NCBI RefSeq assembly: GCF_003236295.1
Contig: NZ_POTW01000048.1
Span: 1-49,894, forward strand
Direction: 5' to 3'
From: Jiangella anatolica
Lineage (GTDB): Bacteria > Actinomycetota > Actinomycetes > Jiangellales > Jiangellaceae
Length of the DNA stretch: 49,894 nucleotides
Of this stretch, positions 17,369 through 25,307 are shown piece by piece (position 1 is the first letter of the stretch; the number at the start of each line of letters is the position of its first letter). The translations under genes and the position numbers were made by a program. Below the pieces are notes generated by a model. The model saw nothing but the letters and a program-made list of their open reading frames with translations. It was not told the origin of the DNA and did no database searches.

Positions 17369-17920
17369 GTGGTCAGCACCTCCACCACGGACCGGCGTGA
17401 CGTCATCGTCCGGTCCGTCTTCCTCAGCGACAACGTCGGCGAGATGGTCGCCTGGCACGACGTCGAGGGCCCCGCCATCGACATCCACCTGGAGCCCCTG
17501 GACTCCGGCCAGCGCGTCGACCTGTCCATCACACCCGCCGAGGCCCGCATCGTGGCCGGTCAGCTGGCCGAGATCGCCGCGATCGCGCAGCGGGCCGGCT
17601 GGACCCCGGCCGTGCTGGCCGAGGTCCGCGAGCGCTTCCTGCCCGGTCTGACGGACGAGCAGATCATCGAGCGGCTCGACGCGCTGGCCGACCGGCTCGA
17701 CGGCGGCGTGCTGGGCCACCGCGGCCACGTCGACTGGCGGGCCGGGCGGATGCTGGTGGCCGAGACCGGTGCGGAGCTGCTCGACCGCGCCGACACCGCC
17801 GTCGGCGAGGCCGAGCGGCACCTGGCCGGCTACCGGCAGGCGGTCGAGCGGCTCGGCGCGGTCAAGGCCGAGCTCGACCAGGTCCGCCGCTTCTACCGGG
17901 CCGAGAGCGAGGTGGCCTGA
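17369..17920 (+). CDS. Hypothetical protein, 183 aa
   Basis: I do not recognise the family. Residues about 12-75 hold a beta-rich part (VIVRSVFLSDNVGEMVAW, then AIDIHLEPL and RVDLSI) followed by the helix ITPAEARIVAGQLAEIAAIA, the same strand-helix pattern as in the neighbours at 16795 and 17920. The rest is helical, charged and predicted to be cytoplasmic (LTDEQIIERLDALADRL; a C-terminal coiled coil). No signal peptide or membrane segment. GTG 17369 has an AGGAGGAG site. The last base of its stop codon is the first base of the next start (TGATG), so the two are translationally coupled. Confidence 0.7.
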   Translation: MVSTSTTDRRDVIVRSVFLSDNVGEMVAWHDVEGPAIDIHLEPLDSGQRVDLSITPAEARIVAGQLAEIAAIAQRAGWTPAVLAEVRERFLPGLTDEQIIERLDALADRLDGGVLGHRGHVDWRAGRMLVAETGAELLDRADTAVGEAERHLAGYRQAVERLGAVKAELDQVRRFYRAESEVA

Positions 17921-18195
17921 TGAGCGCCGATCCGCTGTCCGACGAGTGCGTGCTCAAGTGGTGCAACGAGGCCGGCGACCACGTCGAGCACCGGCTCTAC
18001 GTCACGTCCCTGTTCGCCTGGCGAAGCACCTGGCTGATCGGGGTCAACCTGGTCCAGGACGACACCGGCCCGCCCTACGTCGAGCTGACCGTCAGCGCCC
18101 GCTTCACCGCGCCGACGATCGTCAAGCTCAGCGCCGCCGAGGCCGAGGCCATCGGCAAGGCACTGCTGGAGGCATCCACCCGCGCCGTCCGCTGA
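17920..18195 (+). CDS. Hypothetical protein, 91 aa
   Basis: A small protein with the strand pattern VELTVSARFTAPTIVKL followed by the helix SAAEAEAIGKALLEAS, related in layout to the two preceding genes. The N-terminal part (DECVLKWCNEAGDHVEHRLYV) has two cysteines and several acidic residues. No known domain is recognised. It is coupled to the 183-aa gene by a TGATG overlap and followed by a strong hairpin terminator, so it ends the operon. Confidence 0.7.
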   Translation: MSADPLSDECVLKWCNEAGDHVEHRLYVTSLFAWRSTWLIGVNLVQDDTGPPYVELTVSARFTAPTIVKLSAAEAEAIGKALLEASTRAVR

Positions 18196-18199
18196 GCCG

Positions 18200-18237
18200 G
18201 CCGCGGCCGCCGTCAACCCTGGAACGGCGGCCGCGGC
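18200..18237 (+). terminator. GC-rich hairpin terminator
   Basis: A perfect 14-bp stem, GCCGCGGCCGCCGT (18200-18213) with ACGGCGGCCGCGGC (18224-18237), and a 10-nt loop, right after the stop codon of the 91-aa gene. Confidence 0.7.
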
Positions 18238-18364
18238 GGCCGCCACCGGCCCGGGACCCTCACTGCCGCCGACAGTTCGTCCCGGCTGCCCCGAGTTGTC
18301 GCCTGGCGGTCACCTGCCGGAGACATAGTCCCGCCATCACTCGATCCGGGCAGGGAGGGTGGCC

Positions 18365-20086
18365 ATGTGTCACACCCACGATCACGCGCACGAGCACGAT
18401 CACCACGATCTGGGCGAGCCGACCGACGCGGAGACGTCCGCCGCGCTCGACCTCACCATCGACGACAGCGAGCTCTCGCCGGCCCAGCTGTCCCGCCGCG
18501 GGCTGTTCCGCTCCGCCGGCATCCTCGGTGGCGCCACCGCCCTCGGCATGGCCGGCGTCACGCCGGCGATGGCCAGCGGCGACGACGAGCGCACCGGCTC
18601 CGCTGGCGGCGGCGTCCGCACCTGGCTGGCCGGCGACCACCACATCCACACCCAGTACAGCTCCGACGCCATGTACCGGGTGCTCGACCAGGTCCAGCAC
18701 GGCGCCGCGTACGGACTGGACTGGATGGTCATCACCGACCACGGCGGCGCGACGCACTCGCGCATCGGCGTCGAGCTGGTCAACCCCGACATCGTCGCCG
18801 CGCGCGAGCTGCTCCCCGACACCCTCGTCTTCCAGGGCCTGGAATGGAACATCCCGTCCGCCGAGCACGGCACCGTGTTCGTCGCGCCGGGCCGCAACGA
18901 GGTCGCCGTCCTCAAGCAGTTCGAGACCGACTACGACGGCTCGGTCAACGGCACCTCGTCGAGCAGCCCGGCCAACGAGGCGCAGGCGCTGGCCGCGATC
19001 ACCTGGCTGGGCCGCCAGGTCGACCGCCGCCGCGTCGACGACGCGCTGTTCCTGGCCAACCACCCGGCCCGGCAGGGCATCGACAGCCCGCACGAGATCC
19101 GGGCCTGGCGCGACGCCGATCCGCGCATCGCCATCGGCTTCGAGGGCGCGCCCGGCCACCAGGCCGCCGGCCTGCCCGCGGGTATCGGCCCGGGCTCGGC
19201 CCGCGGGTTCTACGCGGGCTCGCCCGGCGCCAACTCCTTCCCCGGCTACCCGGTGGAGAGCTACCGCACGTGGGGCGGCTTCGACTGGCTGACGGCGACG
19301 GTCGGCGGGCTGTGGGACAGCCTGCTGGCCGAGGGCAAGCCGTGGTCGATCAGCGCCAACTCCGACTCGCACTCCAACTGGGGCGACACCAGCCGGCGGC
19401 CCGACGGCTCCAGCTCCGAGCAGTTCAACCGCGACGGCCGCTACGGCGACCCGGTCTACAGCGGCGGGATCAACCTCACCGCCGGCGACTACTGGCCCGG
19501 CCTGTACTCCCGCACACACGTCGGCGCGGCGCGGCGCGACTACCTCGCCGTCATGCGCGGGCTGCGCGACGGGCGCATCTGGGTCGACCACGGCCGGCTG
19601 GTCAAGACGCTGGACGTGACGGTACGGGTTCGGGGCGACCGCGGCTCGGCGGTCCCGCTCGGCTCGACGCTGCGGGCCCGCCGCGGCAGCCGGGTCGAGC
19701 TGGTGGTCCGGATCACCGCGCAGGACCTGCCGAACTGGTCGCAGTTCGTGCCCCAGCTCAACCGCGTCGATCTCATCCGCGGCACGGTCGAGCCCGGCCA
19801 CGCTGACGACCAGCGCGACACCTTCGTCGCCCCCGACACCCGCGTCGTGCAGCAGTGGGACACCTCCGGCCGCACCGGCACGTACGAGATCGTGCACGAC
19901 CTCGGCCGCGTCGACGAGCCGTTCTACGTGCGGCTGCGGGGTACTGACGGCAACCGCTCGCAGCCCGGCTTCCTCGGCGCCGCCATCGACCCCGAGGGCC
20001 CGGCCATCGACGTCGTCGGCAACGCCGACCCCTGGATCGACCTGTGGTTCTACACGAACCCGATCTGGGTGGCCCCGACGCGCTGA
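18365..20086 (+). CDS. Tat-exported CehA/McbA-family metallohydrolase
   Basis: A PHP-domain hydrolase of 573 aa related to CehA/McbA (carbaryl hydrolases). The N-terminus is His-rich (CHTHDHAHEHDHHD), then SRRGLFRSAG at 43-52 gives a twin-arginine signal with likely cleavage after PAMA (about residue 70), so the folded metalloenzyme is exported. PHP metal motifs are DHHIHTQYSSD (91-101), ITDHGG, FQGLEWN, ANHPARQ and ISANSDSHSNWG. A C-terminal beta domain follows (LVVRITAQDLPN...). The ATG at 18365 is preferred over GTG 18359 because the AGGGAGG site then has proper spacing. It sits alone between two terminators; substrate unknown. Confidence 0.9.
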   Translation: MCHTHDHAHEHDHHDLGEPTDAETSAALDLTIDDSELSPAQLSRRGLFRSAGILGGATALGMAGVTPAMASGDDERTGSAGGGVRTWLAGDHHIHTQYSSDAMYRVLDQVQHGAAYGLDWMVITDHGGATHSRIGVELVNPDIVAARELLPDTLVFQGLEWNIPSAEHGTVFVAPGRNEVAVLKQFETDYDGSVNGTSSSSPANEAQALAAITWLGRQVDRRRVDDALFLANHPARQGIDSPHEIRAWRDADPRIAIGFEGAPGHQAAGLPAGIGPGSARGFYAGSPGANSFPGYPVESYRTWGGFDWLTATVGGLWDSLLAEGKPWSISANSDSHSNWGDTSRRPDGSSSEQFNRDGRYGDPVYSGGINLTAGDYWPGLYSRTHVGAARRDYLAVMRGLRDGRIWVDHGRLVKTLDVTVRVRGDRGSAVPLGSTLRARRGSRVELVVRITAQDLPNWSQFVPQLNRVDLIRGTVEPGHADDQRDTFVAPDTRVVQQWDTSGRTGTYEIVHDLGRVDEPFYVRLRGTDGNRSQPGFLGAAIDPEGPAIDVVGNADPWIDLWFYTNPIWVAPTR

Positions 20087-20098
20087 CCCACGACACCG

Positions 20099-20144
20099 AC
20101 GGCGGCCGGTCGCCTCACCGCGGGTGGTGACCGGCCGCCGTTTC
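20099..20144 (+). terminator. Hairpin terminator with short T-run
   Basis: A perfect 13-bp stem, ACGGCGGCCGGTC (20099-20111) with GACCGGCCGCCGT (20129-20141), followed by TTT, just downstream of the CehA-like gene. Confidence 0.75.
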
Positions 20145-20297
20145 GGCGCGCCAGGACGTGACGATGGCGGCCGGAGCCGGCGCCCGACCCGCTGGCCCGA
20201 GGCGCCGACGGCGGCAGCGCTGGTGCTCGACCCGTGGCCGCCTCACGCCGGCCTGGACCGCCGCGGTCCCCGGCCATCCGGGCCGGTAGAGCCCCGG

Positions 20298-20601
20298 GAA
20301 TCCGGCGGATACCCGGGAATTCGGCGGATGCCTGCGAATCAGGCGGATGCCTCCCGCTCCGGACCGGCATCCGCCGGAACGCCGGGCATCGGCCGGACCG
20401 CCGGGCGTCCGCTCGGCCCGTGGGCATTCACCGGAACCGCGGGCATCTGCCCGGCCCGTGGGCATTCACCGGAACCGCGGGCATCTGCCCGGCCCGTGGG
20501 CATTCGCCGCGACCGCGGGCATCTGCCCGGCCCGTGGGCATTCACCGCGACCGCGGGCATCTGCTCGACCCGTGGGCGTTCACCGGGACCGCGGGCATCC
20601 G
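20298..20601. repeat. 19-bp minisatellite, 16 units with an orientation switch
   Basis: The period is exactly 19 bp from 20298 to 20601. The first three units read like GAATCCGGCGGATACCCGG. From about 20355 the complementary GGCATCCGCC orientation takes over. From about 20412 units alternate between CCCGGCCCGTGGGCATTCA and CCGGAACCGCGGGCATCTG, giving a 38-bp higher-order repeat. Nineteen is not a multiple of three and both strands stay open in several frames, so I do not regard it as coding. The 20145-20297 stretch before it holds nothing else recognised. Confidence 0.9.
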
Positions 20602-20606
20602 CGGGG

Positions 20607-20903
20607 CTACGACGGCCGGGTGCCGGCGCGTGGCGGGCGCTGGACCGGCATCCGCCGCGCCGATCGTGGCGCGGCCGCCAGCCGGACGTCCTGGGCGGCG
20701 GCGCACAGCGGGCCGATCAGCCCGGCCGACAGCTCCTCCACCCACAGCAGCATGTCCACATCAGGCGGCCGGGACGGATCGCTGAGCAGCGACTGCCGGT
20801 ACCACCGGACCACCGACGGCGCCAGCGCCCGCAGCGCCGCGCGGCGTTCGTCCGCGCCGAGCGCTCCGAGCGTGCGGTCGAGCTCTGCGACGAGTTCCCT
20901 CAT
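20607..20903 (-). CDS. Hypothetical protein, 98 aa
   Basis: A small, mainly helical protein: MRELVAELDRTLGALGADE, then RRAALRALAPSVVRWYRQSLL, VDMLLWVEELSAGLIGPLCA, and a basic tail. The ATG at 20903 has an AAGGGGG site. Codon use is typical of local genes. The last 20 or so residues are proline- and arginine-rich and run up to the edge of the minisatellite. No known family recognised. Confidence 0.55.
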   Translation of the reverse strand: MRELVAELDRTLGALGADERRAALRALAPSVVRWYRQSLLSDPSRPPDVDMLLWVEELSAGLIGPLCAAAQDVRLAAAPRSARRMPVQRPPRAGTRPS

Positions 20904-21306
20904 GGCTGCCCCCTTGCGGCGCCGGCGGCGGCGCGTCGTTGCGCCGGACCGCCGGCTTGCGCCTATGGATACCCCACCCGACGACGCCGTAGTCCGCCCG
21001 GACCGGACCACCCCGTTCGTCCGCCGGCCGCGGCGAGCCGATCGCTGTCGACCTGGCCGAGTCGGCTCACGGCCGGTTCAGGCGAGCGGGCCCGCGAGGG
21101 CTGGCGGCGGGTGGGACCAGCCGCGCTCTGCTTGACGCGTGCCCAGGAACAGGGCCGTCTGAAACCCGGTGCTCCCGCTCTGACCTCACGGCTCGGCCAG
21201 CGCTCGTCGGCGGCACAACCAGCTTGTCACGGATCGGCTGGCTGCGCGGTCGTCATGGTGGACGGCGGCCGACCGGCCGCCGCCGACCCACAGGAGAGGC
21301 TGCACC
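20904..21306. other. Intergenic region, no confident gene
   Basis: About 400 nt between the divergent 98-aa gene and the ECF41-linked oxidoreductase. A frame of 60 codons from about 20958 is open but has no ribosome site or recognisable domain. The only candidate signal is the ECF-type promoter motif near 21225-21254. Confidence 0.4.
21225..21254 (+). promoter_or_regulatory. Possible ECF41-type promoter
   Basis: TGTCACG (21225-21231) and CGTC (21251-21254) resemble the ECF41 consensus TGTCACA...CGTC, but the spacer is 19 nt instead of about 16. It lies upstream of the oxidoreductase gene, which is the expected target of the adjacent ECF41 sigma factor. Confidence 0.4.
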
Positions 21307-22062
21307 ATGAAGATCGTCGTCATCGGCGGCACCGGGCTGATCGGCTCGGGCGTCGTCGCGCTGCTCGCCGAGCGGGGCCACGAGGCCGTGGCCGCCGCGC
21401 CGAACACCGGCGTGAACACGCTGACCGGCGAGGGGCTTGCGGAGGCGCTCGACGGCGCGGACGTCGTCGTCGACGTGTCGAACTCGCCGTCGTTCGAGGC
21501 CGCCGCGGCGCTGGAGTTCTTCCGGACGGCCACCGGCAACCTGCTCGCCGCCGAGGAGAAGGCCGGCGTCGGGCACCACGTCGCGCTGTCCGTCGTCGGC
21601 ACCGACCGGCTGGCGGAGAGCGGCTACATGCGGGCCAAGATCGCCCAGGAGCAGCTGATCCAGGACTCGCCGGTGCCGTGGTCGCTCGTGCACGCGACGC
21701 AGTTCTTCGAGTTCCTCAAGGGCATCACCGACGCGGCCACGCACGACGGCGTCGTCAGTCTGGCGCCGGTGGGCATCCAGCCGGTCGCCGCGCGGGACGT
21801 CTCGGCGGCCGTCGCCGACGTCGCCACGGGCACGCCGCTGCGGTCGATCGTCGAGGTCGCCGGACCACAGCGGTTCCAGCTCGACGAGCTGGTCCGCAAG
21901 GCGCTGGCCGCCCAGAACGACCCGCGCGAGGTGCGCACCGACCCGTCGGCGCCGTACTTCGGCGCCACGCTCGGCGAGGACACGCTGCTCCCCGCCGACG
22001 ACGCGCGGCTCGGCGGCACCACGCTGGCGGAGTGGAAGGCGGCGCAGTCGGCCCGGAGCTGA
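21307..22062 (+). CDS. NAD(P)-binding SDR-like oxidoreductase (ECF41 partner)
   Basis: An atypical short-chain dehydrogenase/NmrA-like protein of 251 aa. The Rossmann glycine motif GGTGLIG is at residues 7-13; the catalytic-type region reads HHVALSVVGTDRL...GYMRAKIAQEQLI, and the substrate part LVHATQFFEFLKGI. Genes coding for carboxymuconolactone decarboxylases, oxidoreductases or epimerases (COE proteins) are the usual neighbours and targets of ECF41 sigma factors, and an ECF41 gene starts 22 nt downstream. A GGAGAGG site precedes the ATG. Substrate unknown. Confidence 0.88.
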   Translation: MKIVVIGGTGLIGSGVVALLAERGHEAVAAAPNTGVNTLTGEGLAEALDGADVVVDVSNSPSFEAAAALEFFRTATGNLLAAEEKAGVGHHVALSVVGTDRLAESGYMRAKIAQEQLIQDSPVPWSLVHATQFFEFLKGITDAATHDGVVSLAPVGIQPVAARDVSAAVADVATGTPLRSIVEVAGPQRFQLDELVRKALAAQNDPREVRTDPSAPYFGATLGEDTLLPADDARLGGTTLAEWKAAQSARS

Positions 22063-22072
22063 TCGGGCCGGA

Positions 22073-22078
22073 TAGATT
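22073..22078 (+). promoter_or_regulatory. -10 box of leaderless ECF41 gene
   Basis: TAGATT ends 6 nt before GTG 22085, suggesting the sigma factor has its own housekeeping promoter besides readthrough from the oxidoreductase gene. Confidence 0.5.
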
Positions 22079-22084
22079 GGCCCG

Positions 22085-22948
22085 GTGACGACGGACGGCG
22101 TTGCCGAGTTCCTGGACGTGCGGCCGCAGTTGTTCGGCATCGCGTACCGCATGCTCGGCAGCGTCGCCGAGGCCGAGGACGTCGTCCAGGACGCGTGGCT
22201 GCGCTGGCAGCGCGCCGACCGCGCCGAGGTGCGCAACCCGGCCGCCTTCCTCACCACGACGGCGACCCGGCTGGCGTTGACGGCGGCGACGTCGGCCCGG
22301 GCCCGCCGCGAGACCTACCCCGGTCCGTGGCTGCCCGAGCCGGTCGACACGACGGACGATCCGGCGCTGGGAGCAGAGCAGGCCGAGGCGCTCGACCTCG
22401 CCGTCCTGCTGCTGATGGAGCGGCTCGGCCCGGCCGAACGCGCCGTGTACGTCCTGCACGAGGCGTTCGACTACCCGTACCGGCGCATCGCCGAGATCCT
22501 GGAGATCACCGAGGCCAACGCCCGGCAGCTGGCCCGCCGGGCCCGGCTGGCGCTGGAGTCGGACCGGTCCGAGCCGGCGCCGCCCGCGGTGCGGCGCCGG
22601 CTGGTCGAGACGTTCACCGCCGCCGCCCGCGACGGCGACCTCGAGGCGCTGGAGCGGCTGTTCACCGAGGACGTCGTCGCGCAGGCCGACGGCGGCGGCA
22701 AGGTGCACGCGTCGCAGGTGGAGCTGCACGGCGCCGCGCGGGTGCTGCTGTTCATCGACAACATCCTGCGCAAGTACTGGCAGGACGCCACCTTCACCGT
22801 CGTCGACGTCAACGGCGGCGCCGGCCTGCTCGTGACCGACGCCGGCCATCCCGTCGCGCTGCTCGCGCTCGACGCCACCAGCCGCGGCGTCGAGCGCGTC
22901 CTCTTCGTCGTCAACCCGGACAAGCTGCGGCGGTTCGCGCCGGCCTAG
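22085..22948 (+). CDS. ECF41-family sigma factor with SnoaL-like C-terminal domain
   Basis: An extracytoplasmic-function sigma factor of 287 aa. Region 2 is in residues about 8-60 (LFGIAYRMLGSVAEAEDVVQDAWLR) and region 4 at about 103-160 (LGPAERAVYVLHEAFDYPYRRIAEILE). The C-terminal NTF2/SnoaL-like extension has the ECF41 hallmarks: linker WLPEP (82-86), DGGGK (202-206) and NPDKL (277-281). In this group the extension replaces an anti-sigma factor and modulates activity. The oxidoreductase gene upstream is the probable target. The signal is unknown. Confidence 0.94.
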   Translation: MTTDGVAEFLDVRPQLFGIAYRMLGSVAEAEDVVQDAWLRWQRADRAEVRNPAAFLTTTATRLALTAATSARARRETYPGPWLPEPVDTTDDPALGAEQAEALDLAVLLLMERLGPAERAVYVLHEAFDYPYRRIAEILEITEANARQLARRARLALESDRSEPAPPAVRRRLVETFTAAARDGDLEALERLFTEDVVAQADGGGKVHASQVELHGAARVLLFIDNILRKYWQDATFTVVDVNGGAGLLVTDAGHPVALLALDATSRGVERVLFVVNPDKLRRFAPA

Positions 22949-22959
22949 GTGTACCCGGC

Positions 22960-23705
22960 CGTGAGGTTGGTGGCGGGCGTGTCGGGTTGAACGGGTGAGA
23001 GCCCCCGGGGGGTGTGGCTTGTCGAAGGCTGCACAACCCATCCGGAGGGCTCTCGTGTCTCACCGTAGTGCCCGCACGACCGTTCATGGCCGGTTGTTGA
23101 TCGTTGAGCGTCACCGCGCCGGCTGGGCGCAGGCGCACATCGCCAAGGCGATGGGGATCTCACGCAAGTGTGTGAAGACCTGGCTGGACCGCTACGCCGC
23201 CGAGGGCGAGGCCGGTCTGCATGACCGGTCCTCGCGCCCGCACACCAGCCCGAGCCGCACGCCGGCGGTGGTGGAGCGGCGCGTGCTGGCGCTGCGCCGG
23301 CGGGAGCGTCGTGGGCAGGACTGGCTCGGCCCCGAGCTCGGGGTGCCGGCCCGCACGGTGTCACGAATCCTGCGCCGCCACGGCGTGCCCTACCTGCGTG
23401 AGTGTGACCCGCTCACCGGAGAGGTGATCCGGGCGTCGAAGACCACCGCGGTGCGCTACGAACGCGCCGCGCCGGGTGAGCTGGTGCACATGGATGTGAA
23501 GAAGATCGGCAAGATCCCCGACGGCGGCTGGCGCGCCCGGGGCCAGACCCGAGACACCCACCAGTCCCCGGGTGGACAAGTCGCCGATCGGATACGACTA
23601 CGTGCACTCACTCGTCGATGACCACTCCCGGCTGGCCTACTCCGAAGTCCTGCCCGACGAGAAGGGCCCGACCTGCGCAGCGTTCCTGATCCGCGCGGCG
23701 GGTGG
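22960..23705 (+). mobile_element. IS481-family insertion sequence remnant
   Basis: The element begins shortly after the sigma-factor gene and is cut off near 23705. Upstream of its transposase, GAGAGCCC (22997-23004) can pair with GGGCTCTC (23047-23054) as a hairpin in the leader. No matching right-hand inverted repeat was found, so the element is incomplete and immobile on its own. Left end estimated. Confidence 0.7.
23055..23705 (+). pseudogene. IS481-type transposase, frameshifted and truncated
   Basis: GTG 23055 opens with the expected HTH segment (RTTVHGRLLIVERHRAGWAQ, GISRKCVKTWLDRYAAEGEAGLHDRSSRP). The rve core starts with VHMDVKKIGKIPDGG, giving the first catalytic Asp. Near 23525-23575 the frame breaks; the sequence resumes in another frame as VDKSPIGYDYVHSLVDDHSRLAYSEVLPDEKG (second catalytic Asp) and stops matching after FLIRAA. 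The third catalytic residue (Glu) is missing. It is therefore a dead copy. Confidence 0.88.
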
Positions 23706-23841
23706 GTCCCGGCGGCGACGACGATGTGCCCGGCAATGACCGGCGTCAGCATGAACGTCGACCGCGCGGACCAGCCCGGCGCCGTGCCCGAAGCGCCCGA
23801 AGCGGCCTCCGCGCCGCGACGACGACGTCGCCGGTGGTCGA
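23706..23841. other. Junction region after IS remnant, no gene
   Basis: About 135 nt between the IS remnant and the PadR gene. A minus-strand frame contains MLTPVIAGHIVVAAGTHPP, which could be a membrane-like fragment left by the insertion or deletion, but it has no start signal or recognisable family. Confidence 0.3.
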
Positions 23842-24423
23842 CTAGGCCTCCGTTGCGCCCGAGCGCTGCCAGTGACGGACGCACAGGTCGAGCCACTCCA
23901 GGTCGGCCTCGAGGCGGAGGATGACGCCCGCCAGCAGCAGGGCCGGCGTCGCGTCCCCCGGGTGGGCCAGCGCCGTGCGCTGGGCGTCGGCGAGCCGGCG
24001 GATCAGCTCCGCCCGCTGGGCGTCGATCAGGGCGATCGGGTCGGCCAGCCCGCCGGCCGCGGCGACGAGCTTGAGGTGGAACTCGGTGGCCGGCTGCTTG
24101 TCCCAGGTGACGGCGGACAGCCACACCTGCACCCGGGCACGGCCCTTCGGCGTGACGGTGTACACCTTGCGGTCCAGCGCGTCATCGCGTTCGACCGTCG
24201 CCGCCTCGACCAGCTCGGCCCGTTCCAGCCGGCGCAGCGTCATGTAGACCTGGCCGGTGTTGAGACCGCCGCCCAGCGGCCCCAGCGAGGTCTGCAGCCG
24301 CGACCACAGTTCGTAGCCGTGGCAGGGCTCCTTCGCGAGAAACGCGAGCATGGCGTCCAGCACGGGATCCCTGACTGTCGGCGTCCAACCGCGGGCGCCA
24401 CAGCTCAGCACCGCCACCTGCAC
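23842..24423 (-). CDS. PadR-family transcriptional regulator
   Basis: A winged-helix repressor. The N-terminal domain reads VRDPVLDAMLAFLAKEPCHGYELWSRLQTSLGPLGGGLNTGQVYMTLRRLERAELV, and the C-terminal half is the long dimerisation helix (PADR1/Vir_act_alpha_C type). The exact start is uncertain: GTG 24423 gives 193 aa, but a TTGACA hexamer at 24431-24426 lies directly upstream and could be a -35 box, in which case GTG 24363 (VLDAML) is the start. Its targets are unclear; the usual partner, an efflux or ABC transporter gene, is not next to it and may have been lost with the IS insertion. Confidence 0.88.
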   Translation of the reverse strand: MQVAVLSCGARGWTPTVRDPVLDAMLAFLAKEPCHGYELWSRLQTSLGPLGGGLNTGQVYMTLRRLERAELVEAATVERDDALDRKVYTVTPKGRARVQVWLSAVTWDKQPATEFHLKLVAAAGGLADPIALIDAQRAELIRRLADAQRTALAHPGDATPALLLAGVILRLEADLEWLDLCVRHWQRSGATEA

Positions 24424-24455
24424 CTGTCAAGGCGCGGTGCGACGCAGGGGCCGGC

Positions 24456-25307
24456 TCACCGCGTGGTCGCCGACGCCCGCGACGAGGTGGAGCCGGCGCG
24501 GCAGGCGGCATGCCGGCAGATCCGCCCGCCGTGGCCGGAGCAGGGTCCGAACCCGAGGCTCGCGAGCCGCGCCGCCACCGGTGCGAGGCCGGACCCGACC
24601 GCGTCGGGAGTGTGCGCGTCGCCGCCCAGGGTGACGGCGATCCCCGGGTCCTGGGCGCACCACTCGAGCAACTCGGTCGTGATGCTCGGCCCGCGCAGGT
24701 TCAGCTCGAGCGCGACGCCGAGCCGGCCGGCGCGGGCGATGATCTCGCGGTACAGCTTCTCGTGCCGGCGCGGGTCGTAGTCGCACCGCCCGGCGTAGCG
24801 GAGCGGGTAGGCGACGTGGGTGACGACGTCGATCGGCGGGGCCGCGTGCAGCATCGTGAGCACCTCGTCCAGGTAGCGCTCCATCGTGCCGTCGAGGCCG
24901 TGGTCGTCGAGCAGCGACTCGATGGGGACGAGCGCGCCGCGCACGACGACGGCGTGGACGGATCCGAGCACGACGTCGAGCGGGTACCGGCGGCGCAGGG
25001 CGGCCAGCTCGGCGCCGATCAGGTGCGGTTCGCCCACCTCCACGCCGGAGAGGACGCCGAGGCCGGGGAAGAGCGCGCGCACCTGCTCGACGTCGCGCAG
25101 GTAGCCGGGCAGGTCGATCCGGCCGCTGGGCCGGCGAACCTCCAGGCCGTCGATCTCGGCGCTGTCGAGGTGGTCGGTGAGCGCGACCCCGGTGAGCCCG
25201 GCCCGCACGGCCGCGGCGCACACGAGTGCCGGCGCCGCCGCCGCGTCCCAGGAGTGCGACGTGTGCACGTGCAGGTCCCACAGCCCACCCGGCGCTTCAG
25301 ACTCCAT
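24456..25307 (-). CDS. PHP-domain phosphoesterase (histidinol-phosphatase-like)
   Basis: A cytoplasmic metal-dependent phosphoesterase of 283 aa. Metal motifs run in order: DLHVHTSHS (H13, H15), LTDHLD (D45, H46), GVEVGEPH, VLGSVHA, THVAYPL, ELNLRG and GGDAHTP. This set matches HisK/HisJ-type PHP phosphatases. It is the last gene of the transporter operon and overlaps the metallophosphoesterase gene by 11 nt. Since no his genes are near, a role on a phosphorylated compound brought in or processed by this operon is more likely than histidine synthesis. The C-terminal about 35 residues are Arg/Ser/Ala-rich and poorly conserved in appearance. Confidence 0.88.
   Translation of the reverse strand: MESEAPGGLWDLHVHTSHSWDAAAAPALVCAAAVRAGLTGVALTDHLDSAEIDGLEVRRPSGRIDLPGYLRDVEQVRALFPGLGVLSGVEVGEPHLIGAELAALRRRYPLDVVLGSVHAVVVRGALVPIESLLDDHGLDGTMERYLDEVLTMLHAAPPIDVVTHVAYPLRYAGRCDYDPRRHEKLYREIIARAGRLGVALELNLRGPSITTELLEWCAQDPGIAVTLGGDAHTPDAVGSGLAPVAARLASLGFGPCSGHGGRICRHAACRAGSTSSRASATTR

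Noticed and set aside
20298-20601. CRISPR array
   Set aside because: Units are contiguous with no unique spacers, 19 bp is too short, and no cas genes are near. The Cas2-like gene at 3290 is 17 kb away and stands alone.
20958-21138. Possible 60-codon gene starting MDTPPDDAVV
   Set aside because: There is no ribosome site, no domain, and the arginine-rich composition is typical of a random high-GC frame.
20124-22088. A 654-codon plus-strand frame spanning the minisatellite and the oxidoreductase gene
   Set aside because: The repeats give simple Gly/Pro/Arg/His peptides because the 19-bp array stays open in several frames, and the rest is an out-of-frame shadow of the oxidoreductase gene.
23456-24124. 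Minus-strand frame of 222 codons across the IS remnant and PadR gene
   Set aside because: It is out of frame with the PadR gene and antisense to the transposase remnant. Only a short fragment between them looks non-random.
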